Assembly: GCF_000421545.1 (NCBI RefSeq)
Contig: NZ_ATXF01000009.1
Coordinates: forward strand, 186,001 to 250,000
Direction: 5' to 3'
Origin: Agromyces italicus DSM 16388
GTDB lineage: Bacteria; Actinomycetota; Actinomycetes; Actinomycetales; Microbacteriaceae
Length of the DNA stretch: 64,000 nt
Within the stretch, counting starts at the first letter, position 1. Each line of letters opens with the position of its first letter. Below are positions 8,100 to 16,193 of the stretch, in pieces. The notes below the pieces were generated by a model. It was not told the origin of the DNA. It saw nothing but the letters and a program-made list of their open reading frames with translations, and ran no database searches. A program made the translations under genes and the position numbers.

Positions 8100-9026
8100 A
8101 TGGAGATCAGCGAAGCGATCAGCAGGCTCCGGGAGGCCGGGGTCAACGTCACACCGACCGGCCCCGACACGGTTCGAACCGACGACGGTGTGCCCATGCT
8201 GGTGCGGAAACTCGCGAAAGCTCCCGGGCGTCGCACCGTCGAACACGACCTCAGCCGCACCGAAGATCACCTGCTGCTCTACATTCTGGGCACGACCCCA
8301 CGAAAGCTCGACCGACTCACGTCAGACCCCAGGGTCGCGGTCGTCTCGCCGGGGGCCATCTGGTACGGGAAGGACCTGACCGAGACGCCGGCCATGGCGA
8401 CGAAGGCCATCGGTCGCGGCCCGCGGCCGTACACGAAGTTCGCGGTCGCCCGGGCATTGCTCGCACCAGAGCGGCTCCCCCAGACCATGCTCGCCGCGAG
8501 ATTCCACGTTTCCCAACCGGCCGTGTCCAACGCAGTCGCGAAGCTTGCCGACGAGGTTCCGCCCCGCACGACGGGCGACGATCACGGCGCGCTGTTCGAC
8601 TACGCCCTCACCCGGTATCCCGGCCCCGGCGGCATCACCACCTACTGGTGGCGGGACGACCCACTTGACCAGCAAGCCGCCACAATCCTCGAAGCCGACG
8701 CCGGCGCCCTGCTCAGCGGAGATCTCGCTGCCCGGCAGATCAGCGCTTGGCGGGTGCCGGAACACGCCACCGTGTACACGGTGAACGAGCTGAATCCTGC
8801 CGCACTCGGTTTCGCCGCGGCCACTGCCGACGACTACACGCTCAGCATTACCGTCCCCGCAGACACGACCCTCTGGGCAACCTCGAAGCTGCACCACCGT
8901 CCAGGTACCGCCGACCCGGTGATCGTCGCCCACGACATCCTGAACACCGGCACCACCGGCGACCAAGACGAGGCCGCGGGCATGATCCGAGCCGCCACAC
9001 TACGGCTGCTGCCGGAGCAGCGATGA
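8100..9026 (+). CDS. HTH protein, putative AbiEi-like antitoxin
   Basis: A 308-residue protein I do not recognise with certainty. A helix-turn-helix lies in the middle (TMLAARFHVSQPAVSNAVAKL, about residues 129-149) rather than at the N terminus as in classical AbiEi. The rest is mixed alpha/beta without obvious catalytic motifs or membrane segments. It begins 10 bp after GGAGG, lies directly behind a perfect palindrome, and overlaps the downstream nucleotidyltransferase-like gene by 4 bp (ATGA). That context, with the partner's motifs, suggests the antitoxin/repressor of a type IV (AbiE-like) toxin-antitoxin system. The alternative is a plain transcriptional regulator coupled to a nucleotidyltransferase. 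Confidence 0.55.
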   Translation: MEISEAISRLREAGVNVTPTGPDTVRTDDGVPMLVRKLAKAPGRRTVEHDLSRTEDHLLLYILGTTPRKLDRLTSDPRVAVVSPGAIWYGKDLTETPAMATKAIGRGPRPYTKFAVARALLAPERLPQTMLAARFHVSQPAVSNAVAKLADEVPPRTTGDDHGALFDYALTRYPGPGGITTYWWRDDPLDQQAATILEADAGALLSGDLAARQISAWRVPEHATVYTVNELNPAALGFAAATADDYTLSITVPADTTLWATSKLHHRPGTADPVIVAHDILNTGTTGDQDEAAGMIRAATLRLLPEQR

Positions 9027-9790
9027 GAACCGCACACCTCGTCGCCGTCGGAGCAGAAGACGATGCAGCCATCGAGTCGTTATCCGACATCGCTCGGATC
9101 CTCGCACCGTTCGACGATGTCGTCGTCATCGGCGGGCACATGGTGTCGATCCTCACGGCCGCCTACCCATCACCCGGATTCATCGAACGACGTACCGGTG
9201 ACTCCGACGCCGGCCTGTCCGTCGAACTCGCGGCCACCGGTCAGGTGCATGACGCGTTGACCGCTGCCGGGTACGTCGCCGAATCGGGCAACCGGTACAC
9301 GAAACACGACCGAGAAGACGCGCGACCGACGATCGATCTGCTCATCCCCTCCTTGAACGGCGCCTTCCACCGCGAGGAGCACGGCGGGCGGGCCTTCGAC
9401 GCTTCCCCAGGCCTGTCGGTGGCGTTGCACGCTGCCTCCCCAGTCCGTGTGGTCGCCACCACCCTGTCGGAAGACGAGGTCGCATTCGAGGTGAACGTTC
9501 CGACCGTCGAAGCTGCGGTGCTGCTGAAAGCCCATAGCTGGGCGAGCCGCCTGGCCCAGAAAGATGTCATCGACCTCAGTAACCTGCTGTCGATCGTCGA
9601 CCACAATGGCTACGACACCATCGCGCCGTGGCGCCTCAACGAGCCCGGACTCATCGGGTCTCGTCGTGATGCTGCACGATACCTGCATCGCCTTGCGGGT
9701 CTCGCAGAAGCGAACCGACTCTCCCGGTCGCCGATCGACCCGCGGAGACTCACCGTGCTCATCCGGCGGCATATCACGCTCGCGGAGTAG
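9023..9790 (+). CDS. nucleotidyltransferase-fold protein, putative AbiEii-like toxin
   Basis: A 255-residue protein with nucleotidyltransferase features: VVVIGGHMVSILT (GG at about 37-38), then RRTGDSDAGLSVE with the Asp-x-Asp pair at 60 and 62. The C-terminal helical motif LLKAHSWASRLAQKDVIDLSNLL (K-W-R-KD-D pattern) is typical of AbiEii/AbiGii-like proteins. It overlaps the upstream HTH gene by 4 bp, a layout shared with AbiE toxin-antitoxin operons, where the toxin transfers nucleotides and the antitoxin autoregulates. Toxicity and substrate are inference. Confidence 0.65.
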   Translation: MRTAHLVAVGAEDDAAIESLSDIARILAPFDDVVVIGGHMVSILTAAYPSPGFIERRTGDSDAGLSVELAATGQVHDALTAAGYVAESGNRYTKHDREDARPTIDLLIPSLNGAFHREEHGGRAFDASPGLSVALHAASPVRVVATTLSEDEVAFEVNVPTVEAAVLLKAHSWASRLAQKDVIDLSNLLSIVDHNGYDTIAPWRLNEPGLIGSRRDAARYLHRLAGLAEANRLSRSPIDPRRLTVLIRRHITLAE

Positions 9791-9810
9791 GCGAGTCATA
9801 GGATGTCCAG

Positions 9811-10218
9811 ATGCCTCTTTTCGACCATCTCGGAATCTCCGTCGACGACCTGCCTCGCTCGATCGCACAGTTCGATCCGGTGATGCAATCGCTCGGCTGC
9901 ACGCGGCAAGATGCTGACGAGTCGGTGTCCTGGTACAAGGGCGAAGAGGAGCTGATCCTCTTCCCCGCTCGCGAGACGGGCACTGGACCGCACCGGCACG
10001 GCCGTGTCGGTTGGCAGCACCTCGCATTCGCCGTCGACACGCGTGCCGACGTTGATCGCCTGCACGAGATCGCACTCGGCGCAGGTTGGACGGCCGTCCG
10101 CGAGCCGAAGGTGTACCCGCGGTTCAACGACCGCTACTACGCGTCCTTCGTCGAGGACGACAACGGCATCCGCCTCGAGTTCATGCACAACCCGCCCCGA
10201 GAATCGGCCGCAGACTGA
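9811..10218 (+). CDS. VOC (glyoxalase/bleomycin-resistance) family protein
   Basis: A 135-residue single VOC-type protein. It starts MPLFDHLGISVDDLPRSIAQF, carries WQHLAFAVDTRADVDRLHEIA at the start of the second beta-alpha-beta-beta-beta unit, and ends FVEDDNGIRLEFMH. Candidate metal ligands are His6, the His of WQHLAF and Glu of RLEFM. It may be a lyase, dioxygenase-like enzyme or binding protein; the substrate is unknown. It lies 20 bp after the AbiE-like toxin gene and converges with the WYL regulator, leaving only 3 bp between the stop codons. Confidence 0.8.
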   Translation: MPLFDHLGISVDDLPRSIAQFDPVMQSLGCTRQDADESVSWYKGEEELILFPARETGTGPHRHGRVGWQHLAFAVDTRADVDRLHEIALGAGWTAVREPKVYPRFNDRYYASFVEDDNGIRLEFMHNPPRESAAD

Positions 10219-10221
10219 ATC

Positions 10222-11235
10222 TCACGGTCGCGACCGGACTTGCGGTCCCGACTCGCGAGCCGCCGTCGAGGCATTGCGGGCCGCGAGCAGGGTGAATGCC
10301 GCGGTGAGTTCGGGCGGGCCGATGACGTCGATCTCGGTATCGAAGCGATTGAGTGACGCAGCGAGGGCTATCCAGGACCACGATCCGACTTCGAGGCTGC
10401 ACCGCTCGGGGCCGAGATCTTCGACGATGCCGTCGCCGGCGAACGGCAGCACGTCGCCGGCCGGCCGGTGAAGGACGACCTTGCCGTTGCAGGGCCACCG
10501 GTTGATCTGGTCGGATCCCTTGAATCGTGCGGACACGAATTCGGCGACATCGCCTCCCGGGACCTCTCGGGGTGCGAAACGTGGCCCGGTGGGGGTGCGC
10601 GGGGAGACGCGATCCGCGCGGAAGATTCGCCAATCGTCGAGCTCGAGATCCCACGCGACCAGGTACCAGCGTCCGCGAGACGTGACGAGGTGGTGCGGCT
10701 CCACCCTGCGCGGCGGAGCTGATCGGGGGTCGTCGCCCGAGCGGCGACTCGCGTAGTCGAAGCGCAGCACCTCATGAGCCCGGGCAGCGGCCGACAGCGC
10801 GACGAGCACATCCGGCGATACCGAGTCGGATGCCGCGTCGCCCGGCTGGCCGGGGATTGCGGTGAACGCGAGGGCGTCGAGACGATGGCGCAGGCGCGAC
10901 GGCATCACCTGCCGCACGGTGGTCAGCGCCCGCATCGCCGCTTCCTCGATCCCGGCGCCGGTGATGGTTGCCGCCTGAAGCGCGACAGCCAGTGCGATGA
11001 CCTGTTCGTCGTCGAACAGCAACGGTGGCAGCTCGCTTCCGGCGTCGAGGCGATACCCGCCATCGGGCCCCATTGTGGCGTGGATGTTGTAGCCCATCGC
11101 CCGCAGGCGATCGACGTCGCGACGTACGGTTCGATGGCTGACGTTCAGCCGTTCGGCGAGGACCGCGCCCGGCCAATCACGCCGGGCCTGCAGCAGCGAC
11201 AGGAGATCGAGCAGCCGCGAGGTGGGCGTCGTCAT
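10222..11235 (-). CDS. YafY-type WYL-domain transcriptional regulator
   Basis: A 337-residue regulator. The N-terminal HTH_11-type DNA-binding domain is MTTPTSRLLDLLSLLQARRD with LNVSHRTVRRDVDRLRAMGY (about residues 29-48), and GPDGGYRLDAG marks the wing. The WYL domain contains PHHLVTSRGRWYLVAWDLE and a C-terminal WCX-like region. WYL domains often sense nucleic-acid or nucleotide ligands. It is divergent from a PhnB-like VOC gene at 11339 across about 100 bp, and regulators of this type are commonly paired with such VOC genes, so it probably controls that gene. Confidence 0.88.
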   Translation of the reverse strand: MTTPTSRLLDLLSLLQARRDWPGAVLAERLNVSHRTVRRDVDRLRAMGYNIHATMGPDGGYRLDAGSELPPLLFDDEQVIALAVALQAATITGAGIEEAAMRALTTVRQVMPSRLRHRLDALAFTAIPGQPGDAASDSVSPDVLVALSAAARAHEVLRFDYASRRSGDDPRSAPPRRVEPHHLVTSRGRWYLVAWDLELDDWRIFRADRVSPRTPTGPRFAPREVPGGDVAEFVSARFKGSDQINRWPCNGKVVLHRPAGDVLPFAGDGIVEDLGPERCSLEVGSWSWIALAASLNRFDTEIDVIGPPELTAAFTLLAARNASTAARESGPQVRSRP

Positions 11236-11338
11236 TTCTCGATACTAGGGCCGGTCTAGGACCAGATCTGCCCTACACGCCTGCGAACGTAGGAGGTGCC
11301 GGGGAGATGCCCCGGCGACCGCCTCACGAGGAGCAGAC

Positions 11339-11800
11339 ATGAGCATCGCGACAACCACCCACCTCAACTTCCGCGGAGACGCCCGCGGCGCACTGGAGTT
11401 CTACCGATCCGTCTTCGGTGGCCAGGTCGTGATCGCGACCTACGGCGACTTCGGTATGCCGAAGGACGCGCCCGGCGCCGACAACGTCGTCTTCGGTCAC
11501 GTCGAGACGAAGGACGGATTCCGCGTGATGGCCTACGACATCCCCGGCCAGTCCGGAGGATCGGTGGGCAACGCGGGTTCCACCCACCGTGAGAACGGTG
11601 TCACCATCACCGATCAGTCGTTCTTCGTCTCGGTGCGCGGCGAATCCCTCGAGGAGGTCCAGGGCTACTGGAACACGCTGTCGGACGGCGGGACGATCAT
11701 CGAGCCCCTCGCCGCCTCGGCGTGGAGCCCCGGTTTCGGCATGCTCACCGACAGGTTCGGCGTCACCTGGGTGATCGACGTCGCCGCTGCCGAGAACTAG
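11339..11800 (+). CDS. PhnB-like VOC family protein
   Basis: A 153-residue protein of the PhnB/YjdN-like VOC group. It opens with TTHLNFRGDARGALEFYRSVFGG, a strong family signature, followed by EVQGYWNTLSDGG and a C-terminal GFGMLTDRFGVTWVIDV. No clear metal-ligand triad is retained, as is common in this subgroup. A Shine-Dalgarno-like AGGAG lies about 7 bp before the ATG. It is divergent from the WYL regulator. Function is unknown; stress- or drug-binding roles have been suggested for relatives. Confidence 0.85.
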   Translation: MSIATTTHLNFRGDARGALEFYRSVFGGQVVIATYGDFGMPKDAPGADNVVFGHVETKDGFRVMAYDIPGQSGGSVGNAGSTHRENGVTITDQSFFVSVRGESLEEVQGYWNTLSDGGTIIEPLAASAWSPGFGMLTDRFGVTWVIDVAAAEN

Positions 11801-11830
11801 GCCCTCGCGAGCAAGCCGAACGGGTCGGCC

Positions 11831-11931
11831 GCCACCCACTACTGGGGCCTCTGACGTACGCTGCGTCGGAGTCATCCTCGGGCCTGCCCGGCGCGAATCG
11901 CCTCGGCGGCAACTCGGTCATCGCTCTTCAG
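11831..11931 (+). pseudogene. fossil fragment of an SdhA/FrdA-type flavoprotein gene
   Basis: The translation TYAASESSSGLPGANRLGGN then SVIALQL (from 11854) matches LYAIGEASSGLHGANRLGGN then SLIELLV of the intact flavoprotein; I count 18 identities in 27. Just upstream, CCACCCACTACTGGGG resembles the DNA for its TAHYSMGG motif with a deletion in between. There is no start or remainder of the gene. It lies in the same orientation as the intact gene about 4 kb away and ends at the stop codon of the convergent histidine kinase. This is a third trace of the flavoprotein family in the window. Confidence 0.7.
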
Positions 11932-13020
11932 CTACGCGCTGTGCTGATCGGCGGGCAGTTCCACCGTGATCCGGAGGCCGCCTGCGGCACGCGGCGCGAG
12001 GGTGAGCGTTCCGTCGTGCGCCTGGGTGATGCTTGCGACGATCGCCAGGCCCAGGCCGACTCCCGCGCCGTCGGTGTGCACGCGTTCGGTGCCCCGCTGG
12101 AACGGTTCGGTGAGCGTCGCAGCCAACTGCGGCGAGAGCTTCTCACCGGTGTTCTCGACCGTGAGCACCGCCCTCGCTCCGTCGACGCCGGTGCTGATCC
12201 ACACGGTGCCGTCGTGCGCGAGGTTGTGGACGATGGCGTTGTGCACGAGGTTCGTCGTCAGCTGCAGCAGCAGCGCGTGAGAGCCGATCGTCGGCGTGAT
12301 GTCGCCGGCGTTCTCGATGGTCACGCGGCGCTGCTCGGCGAGTGGCAGCAGCGTTTCGGCCGCTTCCTCCGCCGTGAGCGACAGATCGACCCGCTCTCGA
12401 GTGAACGAGCGTTGGTCGGCGCGGCTCAGCAGGAGCAGCGCTTCGGTGAGGTTGATCGCTCGCGTGTTGACGGCGTGGAGTCGATCGATGAGCGTGCCCC
12501 TGACGCTACTCGGATCGTTGTGGGCGACCTCGAGCAGGGTCTGCATGATCGCCAGCGGGGTGCGCAGTTCGTGCGACGCGTTGGCGGCGAATCGCTGCTG
12601 TTCGGCGACGTGCGCTTCGAGCCGCGCGAGCATGGCGTCGAAGCTGTCGGCGAGCTCACGGAACTCGTCGTTGCGGCCCTCGAGTTCGATGCGATACGAG
12701 AGCGACCCGTTCGCGGCCCGGCGCGTGGCATCCGTGATTCGTGTGAGCGGGGCGAGCATGCGGCCGGCGAGAATCCAGCCTCCCAAGAGGCCGAACAGCA
12801 GCAGGAAGAACAGTGCCCACGCCGCCGGCGGCACGAAGGCCCGAATGAGGTCGGAGCGACCGGGAATGATTCCTTCGGGCGTCGCGATCGCGCTGGCGGG
12901 CACGTACCGCAGCAGGAACAGCCACACGACGGCGAGCAGCAGAATGCCCGCAACCATGAGGAACCCCGCGTAGCTGAGGGTGAGCTTGAGGCGAACGCTC
13001 AGCCCGGGAGCCCTACTCAC
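11932..13020 (-). CDS. sensor histidine kinase (VanS/CseC-like)
   Basis: A 362-residue membrane kinase starting at GTG 13020, which overlaps the response-regulator stop by 8 bp. Transmembrane segments lie at about residues 17-37 and 66-87 with a short extracytoplasmic loop, followed by HAMP, then the HisKA box with phospho-acceptor His150 (ANASHELRTPLA). The ATPase part has an N-box LTTNLVHNAIVHN and G-box DGAGVGLGLAI. Upstream in-frame starts would run through the regulator gene and are rejected. Its partner and the divergent VanY-like gene suggest sensing of cell-wall stress or glycopeptides, but the inducer cannot be read from sequence. Confidence 0.9.
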   Translation of the reverse strand: MSRAPGLSVRLKLTLSYAGFLMVAGILLLAVVWLFLLRYVPASAIATPEGIIPGRSDLIRAFVPPAAWALFFLLLFGLLGGWILAGRMLAPLTRITDATRRAANGSLSYRIELEGRNDEFRELADSFDAMLARLEAHVAEQQRFAANASHELRTPLAIMQTLLEVAHNDPSSVRGTLIDRLHAVNTRAINLTEALLLLSRADQRSFTRERVDLSLTAEEAAETLLPLAEQRRVTIENAGDITPTIGSHALLLQLTTNLVHNAIVHNLAHDGTVWISTGVDGARAVLTVENTGEKLSPQLAATLTEPFQRGTERVHTDGAGVGLGLAIVASITQAHDGTLTLAPRAAGGLRITVELPADQHSA

Positions 13021-13717
13021 TATCGTCGCCCGGCCCGGCGGCGTTCGGTCCGGAATCGATTCGGTAGCCCACGCCGGGCACCGTGGCGATCGCCCACGGT
13101 TCGCCGAGCCGCTTGCGCAGGGCCGACACCGTGATGCGTACGGCGTTGGTGAACGGGTCGGCGTTCTCGTCCCACGCCCGTTCGAGCAGTTCCTCGGCGC
13201 TGACGACGCCGCCTTCGGCAGCAACGAGCACCTCGAGTACGGCGAACTGCTTCCGCGTCAGTGCGACGTAGCGGTCGTCGCGGTAGACCTCACGGCGGAA
13301 CGGGTCGAGACGCAGGCCCGCGATCTCGCGCACGGGCGGCCGGTTGTGCGCGCGGCGTCGGTCGAGCGCCCTGAGCCTCAGCACGAGCTCTTTCAGTGCG
13401 AACGGCTTCGTGAGGTAGTCGTCGGCGCCGAGCTCGAACCCGGAGGTCTTGTCGTCGAGCCGGTCGGCAGCGGTGAGCATCAGGATCGGCATGCCGCTGC
13501 CGGAGGCGATGATGCGCTTGGCGACCTCGTCACCCGACGGGCCCGGGATGTCGCGGTCGAGCACGGCGATGTCGTAGGCGTTGATGCTCAGCAGCGCGAG
13601 CGCGGTGTCGCCGTCGCCAGCGATGTCAGCCGCGATCGCCTCGAGGCGCAACCCATCGCGAACGGCCTCCGCCAGGTACGGCTCGTCCTCGACGATCAGC
13701 ACGCGCATGGTGTTCAT
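13013..13717 (-). CDS. OmpR-family response regulator (VanR-like)
   Basis: A 234-residue two-domain regulator. The receiver domain is MRVLIVEDEPYLAEAV with phospho-acceptor Asp54 in AVLDRDIPGPSG and the conserved YLTKPF Lys. The winged-helix domain contains LTRKQFAVLEVLVAAEGGVV and ends with ITVSALRKRLGEPW plus VPGVGYRID. The start at 13717 (MNTMRVL) is chosen; 13708 is the alternative. It is co-transcribed with the kinase and divergent from the D,D-carboxypeptidase gene, whose promoter it probably activates. Confidence 0.9.
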   Translation of the reverse strand: MNTMRVLIVEDEPYLAEAVRDGLRLEAIAADIAGDGDTALALLSINAYDIAVLDRDIPGPSGDEVAKRIIASGSGMPILMLTAADRLDDKTSGFELGADDYLTKPFALKELVLRLRALDRRRAHNRPPVREIAGLRLDPFRREVYRDDRYVALTRKQFAVLEVLVAAEGGVVSAEELLERAWDENADPFTNAVRITVSALRKRLGEPWAIATVPGVGYRIDSGPNAAGPGDDSE

Positions 13718-13795
13718 GCTACGAACTCGCGCATATCGCCGGTGTATCGAAACCCGCATACGTGCTGGCAACAACGTGCCGAATTGACTGGCAGG

Positions 13796-14440
13796 ATGAC
13801 TCGAAACCGACCTTCGGCACGAACGACGACGCTGCGGATTCGCCGGCTCCTGGTCGTCGGATTGGTCGTCGTCATCGCGGCGATGACGGCGGCGATCTGG
13901 TACCAACTGCCCAGCTCCTCGTCGGCATCACCGTCGTTGTCCCCTGGTGGCGTACCTCCCGCACCCGGTGGCGAGAACCGTGGTGCGCTCGACGAAACCG
14001 GCCGCGTGCCAGACGGCCTGACAGTGTTCGACGGCGAGATTGCGGCGCTCGCCAACCTCGATCGAGCGCTGCTCGACGCCCTTCGCCAGGCCGCGGCCGA
14101 CGCCGCAGGCGACGGAGTCGAGTTCATCGTCAACAGCGGCTGGCGCTCGCCCGAGTACCAGGACGAGCTCCTGCGCGAGGCGATCTCGGAGTACGGCTCG
14201 GAAGAGGAAGCGGCGCGGTGGGTGGCGACCGCGTCGACGTCGCCGCACGTGTCGGGAGAGGCGGTCGACATCGGGGAGTTCGATGCGACGTCGTGGCTGT
14301 CAGAGCACGGCGCCGGCTATGGGCTGTGCCAGATCTACGACAACGAACCGTGGCACTACGAGCTGCGTCCCGACGCCGTCGAGCAGGGATGCCCCGTTCC
14401 GTACACCGACCCGACCGAGGACCCGAGGATGCAGCAGTGA
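13796..14440 (+). CDS. VanY-like D-alanyl-D-alanine carboxypeptidase (peptidase M15)
   Basis: A 214-residue membrane-anchored zinc peptidase. An N-terminal transmembrane helix (about residues 17-36, RRLLVVGLVVVIAAMTAAIW) is followed by a Ser/Pro-rich linker and the M15B domain: FIVNSGWRSPEYQ, then His151 and Asp158 in SPHVSGEAVDIG, and Glu184/His187 in EPWH. These match the zinc ligands and catalytic Glu of VanY. It would trim the terminal D-Ala of peptidoglycan stem peptides outside the membrane. Neighbours are VanRS-like genes and a broken VanZ-like gene; vanHAX are absent, so full glycopeptide resistance is not encoded here. Confidence 0.9.
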   Translation: MTRNRPSARTTTLRIRRLLVVGLVVVIAAMTAAIWYQLPSSSSASPSLSPGGVPPAPGGENRGALDETGRVPDGLTVFDGEIAALANLDRALLDALRQAAADAAGDGVEFIVNSGWRSPEYQDELLREAISEYGSEEEAARWVATASTSPHVSGEAVDIGEFDATSWLSEHGAGYGLCQIYDNEPWHYELRPDAVEQGCPVPYTDPTEDPRMQQ

Positions 14441-14792
14441 CCGGCCGCTCGGGCATTCGCGTTCTGTTCGTGCTCTACCTCGTACTGCTCGTCTGGCTCG
14501 TGCTGTGGAAGCTCGAGATCCCCTGGCGGTGGGGAGTTCAGACGTCACCGACGTCGTCGTCACCGACGTCATCGTCAACACCGCCGGAGGCCTGGTCGGG
14601 CTGGGCCTGCTCGCCGTGATGCGCCACCCGCGTCAGGACCGAACCCGCACCGTCCTGACGCGGGTGGCTTCCATCGGAACCGCAGTCGCCCTGCTCGCGG
14701 CCGTGCTGTTCGTCGCCTCCCCGATGCACTACGCGCCACTTCGCGACATCCGAAACCCGGTCGTCTCAGGCGTGAGCGAGACATCCGGTTAA
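14437..14792 (+). pseudogene. VanZ-like membrane protein gene with internal deletion and frameshift
   Basis: Starting at GTG 14437 (4-bp overlap with vanY-like), the frame gives a VanZ N terminus, FVLYLVLLVWLVLWKLEIPW, then becomes Ser/Thr/Pro nonsense. The VanZ C terminus continues in another frame: GSSDVTDVVVTDVIVNTAGG, GLLAVM and a last transmembrane helix, ending at 14792. The central two or three helices are missing. The joined region also has a 15-bp near-tandem duplication (GTCACCGACGTCGTC, GTCACCGACGTCATC). The gene is almost certainly inactive. Confidence 0.8.
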
Positions 14793-15274
14793 CGCAAGCG
14801 AACCGCTCGCTCGATGAGCGCGCGCACCTCTGGAACGAGTTCGTCGACCGGCCCTTCGACCGGCAGGCCCGGCGCGACGGCCGTGATCGGCAGCACGCTG
14901 ACCTGCGACGGCTCGGCGCCGAGGTCCCGGCGCCATCCGGTGATCTGTTCCGCCGACGCGACGTACACGATTCGGCCGAGCCCGACCCATGCGTGCGCCG
15001 CCGAGCACATCGGGCAGTGCTCCCCAGACGTGTACACCGTGGCATCCGCCCGTTCGTTCGCGGTCAGGTTCGCGGCCGCCCAGCGTGCGATCTCGAATTC
15101 CGGATGCCTCGTCGGGTCGCCCGTGCTCACTTCCCGGTTGCGGTCGGCGAACCGCTCGACGCCGGCACCGTCGACGAGCACCGACCCGAACGGACCATCG
15201 CCCGCGGCGAGCGCTTCACGTGCGAGCTCGACCGCGCGGCGCAGGTGAACGAGGTCGGTCTCGGAGATCGTCAT
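14789..15274 (-). CDS. nucleoside/guanine deaminase-like zinc protein
   Basis: A 161-residue cytidine/deoxycytidylate deaminase-superfamily protein. The zinc site is complete: HPE (His57, Glu59) and HCPMC (Cys87, Cys90), with the usual GDGPFGSVLVD near residue 25 and YTSGEHCPMCSAAHAWVGLG. The EHCPMC form and length fit guanine deaminase or related nucleoside deaminases rather than TadA, but the substrate is not certain. Convergent with the broken VanZ gene, overlapping its end by 4 bp. Confidence 0.88.
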   Translation of the reverse strand: MTISETDLVHLRRAVELAREALAAGDGPFGSVLVDGAGVERFADRNREVSTGDPTRHPEFEIARWAAANLTANERADATVYTSGEHCPMCSAAHAWVGLGRIVYVASAEQITGWRRDLGAEPSQVSVLPITAVAPGLPVEGPVDELVPEVRALIERAVRLR

Positions 15275-15330
15275 GATTCAAGCTTGGCGCGAGAGGCTGC
15301 GGATGGCGACTCTCGTCGCGACGCCGCAGG

Positions 15331-16074
15331 TCAACGACGTGGCGTCCACCCTGACGGGAGCGGCCCGTCGATCGCGGCGCGCTCGCGGTCCGCCTCCGCG
15401 GACCATCCCTGCGCAGTATCCGTCGCCTCGAAGCCGCCGCGCGCGACACGGAACCCGACGTCCTCATGGTGCATACGCGGCGCCCCGCCCCGCCGGGTCG
15501 ACGCCCTGACGCTCCAAGCGTCATCCGCGAACCCGCCGCCGCGGAATACGCGGTAGTCGTCGTAGCGGGCGGGATCGAGCAGGTCCCAGCACCACTCCCA
15601 CACGTTGCCGAGGGTGTCGAACAGTCCGTTGAGGTTCGGCAGCTTCGCACCGATCTCCTGCGGAGTCGTGACTCCGTCGGCGCTCGTCCAGGCGACTTCG
15701 TCGAGCGGGCCGTAGTGCGGACCGATCGACCCGGCCCGGCACGCGAACTCCCACTCCGCCTCGGTCGGCAGGCGGTACCCGTCGGCGTCGACGTGCCACG
15801 TGACATCCTCGCCGTCGAAGGTGTACACGGGGTCGAGCCCCTCCCACTCGGATGCCGCATTGCAGAACCGGATCGCACGCAGCCAACTCACGTCGGCCGC
15901 GGGTCGGCGCGGATGCGACGCGGTCTCGCCGATCATCTCGGCGAGCTGCTCCTGCGTCACCGGGTACACCCCGATCTCGAACGGCTCGAGCGCGACGCTC
16001 CACCGCATCTTGCGGCGCGCGTCATGCAGGGCCGCGGTGCCGCCGCCGATGCTCGCCATCTCGATGTCCGTCAC
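15331..16074 (-). CDS. formylglycine-generating-enzyme/SUMF1-like protein
   Basis: A 247-residue protein with the FGE-sulfatase fold signatures: EIGVYPVTQEQLAEMI, PAADVSWLRAIRFCNAASEW, GYRLPTEAEWEFACRAG, LFDTLGNVWEWCWDLL and RGGGFADDAWSVRAS with a final GFRVARG. The C-terminal Cys pair that binds copper in true formylglycine-generating enzymes is not apparent, so a catalytic role is doubtful; many relatives act in other oxidations or as binding modules. The GTG at 16074 is preferred (VTDIEMASIGGG), with ATG 16059 as alternative. No sulfatase gene is nearby. Confidence 0.8.
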   Translation of the reverse strand: MTDIEMASIGGGTAALHDARRKMRWSVALEPFEIGVYPVTQEQLAEMIGETASHPRRPAADVSWLRAIRFCNAASEWEGLDPVYTFDGEDVTWHVDADGYRLPTEAEWEFACRAGSIGPHYGPLDEVAWTSADGVTTPQEIGAKLPNLNGLFDTLGNVWEWCWDLLDPARYDDYRVFRGGGFADDAWSVRASTRRGGAPRMHHEDVGFRVARGGFEATDTAQGWSAEADRERAAIDGPLPSGWTPRR

Positions 16075-16193
16075 CGAGGCAGTCTCGCACGCTCCGGCCG
16101 CGTCGTCAGTCGTGTGACCACGGTCCACCAGGCCTTCGCGCGCCCACCGATTGACGGCAGAGTGGCCGGCACGCCGTTGACCGCCCGCATTCC

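Noticed and set aside
13796-14792. a complete glycopeptide-resistance operon
   Set aside because: No vanH, vanA or vanX-type gene is present and the VanZ gene is broken.
15331-16074. functional formylglycine-generating enzyme for sulfatases
   Set aside because: The C-terminal catalytic Cys pair is not evident and no sulfatase gene is nearby; kept only as FGE-like.
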